From NCBI GenBank assembly GCA_963732795.1, contig CAVTAV010000010.1, positions 1 to 64,000 on the forward strand: a DNA stretch of 64,000 nt, read 5' to 3'. Shown piece by piece: positions 61,303-64,000 of this stretch (positions within the stretch are counted from its first letter, which is position 1; every line of letters starts with the position of its first letter). Source of the DNA: CAVTAV01 sp963732795 (GTDB taxonomy: Bacteria; Pseudomonadota; Alphaproteobacteria; CAVTAV01). The position numbers and the translations under genes were made by a program. The notes beneath the pieces were generated by a model. The model ran no database searches and was not told the DNA's origin. It saw nothing but the letters and a program-made list of their open reading frames with translations.

Positions 61303-62646
61303 ATGTACGTCACCAAAAAGCATATTTCCCGGCGCACGGTCCTTCGCGGCGCGGGCGTGACGGTCGCCTTGCCCTTCCTGAGCGCCATGGTTCCCGCGGC
61401 CACCGCCTTGGGCAAGACCGCCGCCGCGCCCAAGCCGCGGATGGGCTTCTTCTACTTTCCCCACGGCGCGATCATGAACAACACGCGCTTCGGCTCCGAA
61501 ATGAATGCCTGGACGCCCGACAAGACCGGCGCCGATTTCGACTTCAAGCCGATTCTGAAGCCGTTCGAGCCGTTTCGGAAATATGTGACGGTCGTCAGCA
61601 ACCTGCATAACAGGCCCGCCGAGAGCTCGTCGGTCCACGCCATCACGCCGGGCACTTGGCTTGGATGCGTTCCGCCGCGAAAGTCCCAGTCTCCCTTGGG
61701 CGGGACGACCGTTGACCAGATGGCCGCCAAGCATATCGGACAAGACAGCACCTTGCCGTCGATTGAGGTCGCCACCGAAATCGAAGGCGGCGGCGGGCAA
61801 TGCGACGGCACCTATGGATGCAGCTTCGGCAAGACGATTTCCTTCGCGACGCCGACAACGCCGCTGCCCATGGAAGACGACCCGCAAAAGATGTTCAACA
61901 AGCTGTTCGGCCGCGGCAATACGCCTGAGGAGCGCGCCGCAATCCAGCACGATTACGGCAGCTTGCTCGATATGGTGTCCGTGGATGCGAACCGATTGAA
62001 GGCGCGGGTCGGCGCCGAAGACCGCACGGTCCTGAGCGACTATCTCGACAATGTCCGCGAGATCGAGCGTCGGGTCCAGAAGATGCAGAGGCAGCAGACC
62101 TCAAGCATCGAGCTGCCGCATATCCCGGTCGGAAGCCTCGACTTCGATACCCGGCTCAAACTGATGCTGGATATGATCGCGGTCGCGTATCAGGCCAACA
62201 TTACAAGGGTGTCGACGATGATGTTCGCGGCGGAGGTGAGCGGCCAGCCGTTCCCCTTCCTCGGCGTCCCGGATGCCTTCCATCCGCTATCGCATCAGAC
62301 CAACCTCAAGGATGCGTGCCTGAAGCTGATCAAGATCCAGACCTATTTCGCGGAGAATTTCGCCAAGTTCCTGAAGCGGCTTTCCGAGATCAAGGAGGGC
62401 GAGAGCTCGTTGCTGGATCAGGCGATCTTCCTTTACGGCAGCAATATGAGCAGCAGCCAGCGCCACGACAACTATCCATTGCCGTCCACCGTTATCGGGG
62501 GCGGCTGCGGCAAGCTGACGGGTAATCAGCACATTCTATGCGCCGAGCACACGCCGCTTGCCAATCTGCTGCTGACGCTTCTGAACCGTGGCGGGATCGA
62601 AATGGAGTCGGTCGGCGACAGCACTGGCCAGATCGAGTCCTTATAG
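61303..62646 (+). CDS. DUF1552 family Tat-exported protein
   Basis: The start at 61303 (MYVTKKHISRRTVLRGAG) is preceded by GGAG at good spacing; the frame is open 37 codons earlier. The 447-residue protein has a twin-arginine signal and DUF1552 features: PRMGFFYFPHGAIMNN, VVSNLHNRPAESSSVHA, LPSIEVATE, and LFLYGSNMSSSQRHDNYPLP-like text near the end. DUF1552 genes pair with DUF1592 genes in other phyla, as here. The function is unknown; an alkaline-phosphatase/sulfatase-like fold is often suspected. Confidence 0.88.
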   Translation: MYVTKKHISRRTVLRGAGVTVALPFLSAMVPAATALGKTAAAPKPRMGFFYFPHGAIMNNTRFGSEMNAWTPDKTGADFDFKPILKPFEPFRKYVTVVSNLHNRPAESSSVHAITPGTWLGCVPPRKSQSPLGGTTVDQMAAKHIGQDSTLPSIEVATEIEGGGGQCDGTYGCSFGKTISFATPTTPLPMEDDPQKMFNKLFGRGNTPEERAAIQHDYGSLLDMVSVDANRLKARVGAEDRTVLSDYLDNVREIERRVQKMQRQQTSSIELPHIPVGSLDFDTRLKLMLDMIAVAYQANITRVSTMMFAAEVSGQPFPFLGVPDAFHPLSHQTNLKDACLKLIKIQTYFAENFAKFLKRLSEIKEGESSLLDQAIFLYGSNMSSSQRHDNYPLPSTVIGGGCGKLTGNQHILCAEHTPLANLLLTLLNRGGIEMESVGDSTGQIESL

Positions 62647-62656
62647 GGGGCATCCA

Positions 62657-64000
62657 ATGAAAGCGTGGTTGCTTGCGGTCGTCTTGCTTGTCGGCACCAG
62701 TGGTGTGGCCTCGGCGTCGGAATTGCTGGTCTCGGCCGTGCGCTTCGAGCACAAGGCCGAAGCGATCAAGATGATCGAGGGCGGCGCGGACGTGAATGCG
62801 CCGTCGGTCGACGGCACCACGGCGCTGCATTGGGCCGCCTATAACGACGATGTCGATCTCGTGAAGCGGCTGTTGGCCAAGGGCGCCGACCCCAACGCGC
62901 GCAACGACTACAACGCCACGCCGATGCAGGCGGCCGCCGTCGCGGCGGATCCCGCCGTGATCAAGCCGTTGCTGAAGGCCGGCGCTGACCCCGAACTCGA
63001 CGGCCGCCGACGGACAGACGGCTCTAATGGTCGTCGCCCGGTCGGGCAATGTCGAGGCGGCCAAGGCTCTTATCGACCACGGGGCTCACGTGAATGCCAA
63101 GGAGCACCTGCGTGATCAGACCGCGTTGATGTGGGCGGCGGCCAAGCGCCGTCCCGAAATGGTTGCGCTCCTCATCAAACACGGCGCGGAGGTGAACGCG
63201 CAGTCCAAGATGGTGGTCAAGACCCGGCAGGAGACCAACGAGGGCGGCTTCGGACGCCCGCAGGACGTTCAGGCCGGCGGATTCTCGGCGGTTCTATATG
63301 CGGCGCGCAACGACTGTCTGGACTGCATCAAGGCCCTCGCTGCGGCGGGGGCCAATCTAAACTTGCCGAACGGAGACGGCGAGACTCCGCTGATCATCGC
63401 GATCAACAACTTCCACTTCAATGTCGCCAGATACCTCATCGAGGCCGGCGCCATGGTCAACAAATGGGATTGGTGGGGCCGGACGCCGCTCTATGCCGCG
63501 GTGGATATGAACACGGTGCCCAACGGCGGCCGCGAAGACCGTCCGTCGACGGACACGACCACGAGCCTCGAGGTGATCAAGTTGCTGCTCGATCATGGCG
63601 CCGACCCGAATCTGCAACTGAAGCTCTTCCCGCCATACCGGCATCTGGAGGACGACCGCGGCTGCGATCGCATCCTGACGATCGGGGCGACGCCGCTTCT
63701 GCGCGCCGCCAAGGTTTCTGATTCCGCCGCCATCAAGCTGCTCCTGGCGCATGGCGCGGATGTGAACCTGCCGAACGTCAATGGCGTCACGCCGATAATG
63801 GCTGCTGCCGGGGTAGGGTCCGTCGAATGCGATACGCGGGGCGGGCCGGGTTATCTCGACGCGGACGTGCAGGAAAGAACGGTGGCGGCGCTCAAGCTTC
63901 TGGTGGCGGCTGGGGCCGATGTCAACGCCCGGGATGACCGCAAGCGCGGGAAATATTTCACCAGCATCCGGAAACAGACCGCGCTTCATGGAGCGGCGTT
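62657..64000 (+). CDS. Exported ankyrin-repeat protein, +1 frameshift, cut by window end
   Basis: The start at 62657 (MKAWLLAVVLLVGTSGVASA) gives a signal peptide. Ankyrin repeats follow (TTALHWAAYNDDVDLVKRLL, ETPLIIAINNFHFNVARYLI, ATPLLRAAKVSDSAAIKLLL). An extra C near 62996 shifts the frame; the corrected text reads DPESTAADGQTALMVVARSG and stays open to the window edge. It lies 10 bp after the DUF1552 gene, so it is part of the same operon, and is the second exported ankyrin protein in the window linked to c-type cytochromes. Confidence 0.82.

Overview
The window looks like one contiguous stretch of a G+C-rich alphaproteobacterial chromosome, probably Hyphomicrobiales. The clues are the tRNA-Arg(CCG) end at the left edge, the rmlACB and trehalose gene styles, a group 3b-type [NiFe] hydrogenase and dense translational coupling through ATGA and TGATG overlaps. 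The species cannot be named from the sequence alone.

Layout. 1-320: 3' end of a tRNA-Arg gene and a cluster of CAGGGAA repeats. 321-16.7 kb: a surface-polysaccharide locus on the minus strand with chain-length regulator, three glycosyltransferases, flippase, polytopic membrane protein, three methyltransferases, asparagine synthase and a phosphatase-like protein, plus a divergent beta-helix protein. It is visibly less G+C-rich than the right half and holds two damaging substitutions. 17.1-21.3 kb: rmlA-rmlC-rmlB and an O-antigen ligase. 21.7-25.4 kb: a NYN/LOTUS protein and glpK-glpF. 25.7-26.3 kb: gene debris, a tRNA-Arg-like fragment and an IS-end-like repeat.

26.4-36.3 kb: the most unusual part. 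A six-gene minus-strand operon encodes a membrane-anchored ferredoxin-flavoprotein, a Sel1/ankyrin protein with a signal peptide, a membrane cytochrome b, two giant c-type cytochromes (about 21 and 23 CXXCH motifs) and an AMIN/TPR outer-membrane beta-barrel. Cytochrome-maturation genes (ccmG-like, ccmI-like) diverge from it, and a matching 14-bp repeat lies on each side of the block. It reads as an electron conduit from inner membrane to cell surface.

38.7-47.5 kb: GH15 hydrolase, otsB, otsA, a galT-like gene, treT and a sodium:solute symporter. 47.6-57.7 kb: an operon for a four-subunit NAD(P)-linked hydrogenase with a cyclic-nucleotide-binding protein, a maturation protease, a short HypA-like protein and HypF, C, D and E, with an FNR/FixK-like box upstream. 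57.8-64 kb: an MBL-fold protein, a DUF1592-type c-type cytochrome, a DUF1552 Tat protein and an ankyrin protein cut by the window end.

A caution on quality: at least ten single-base frameshifts break otherwise complete genes and every one is a +1 insertion. Removing one base at each site restores family-length proteins, so most are probably sequencing insertions rather than biological decay. I annotate those genes across their full span and describe the shift.
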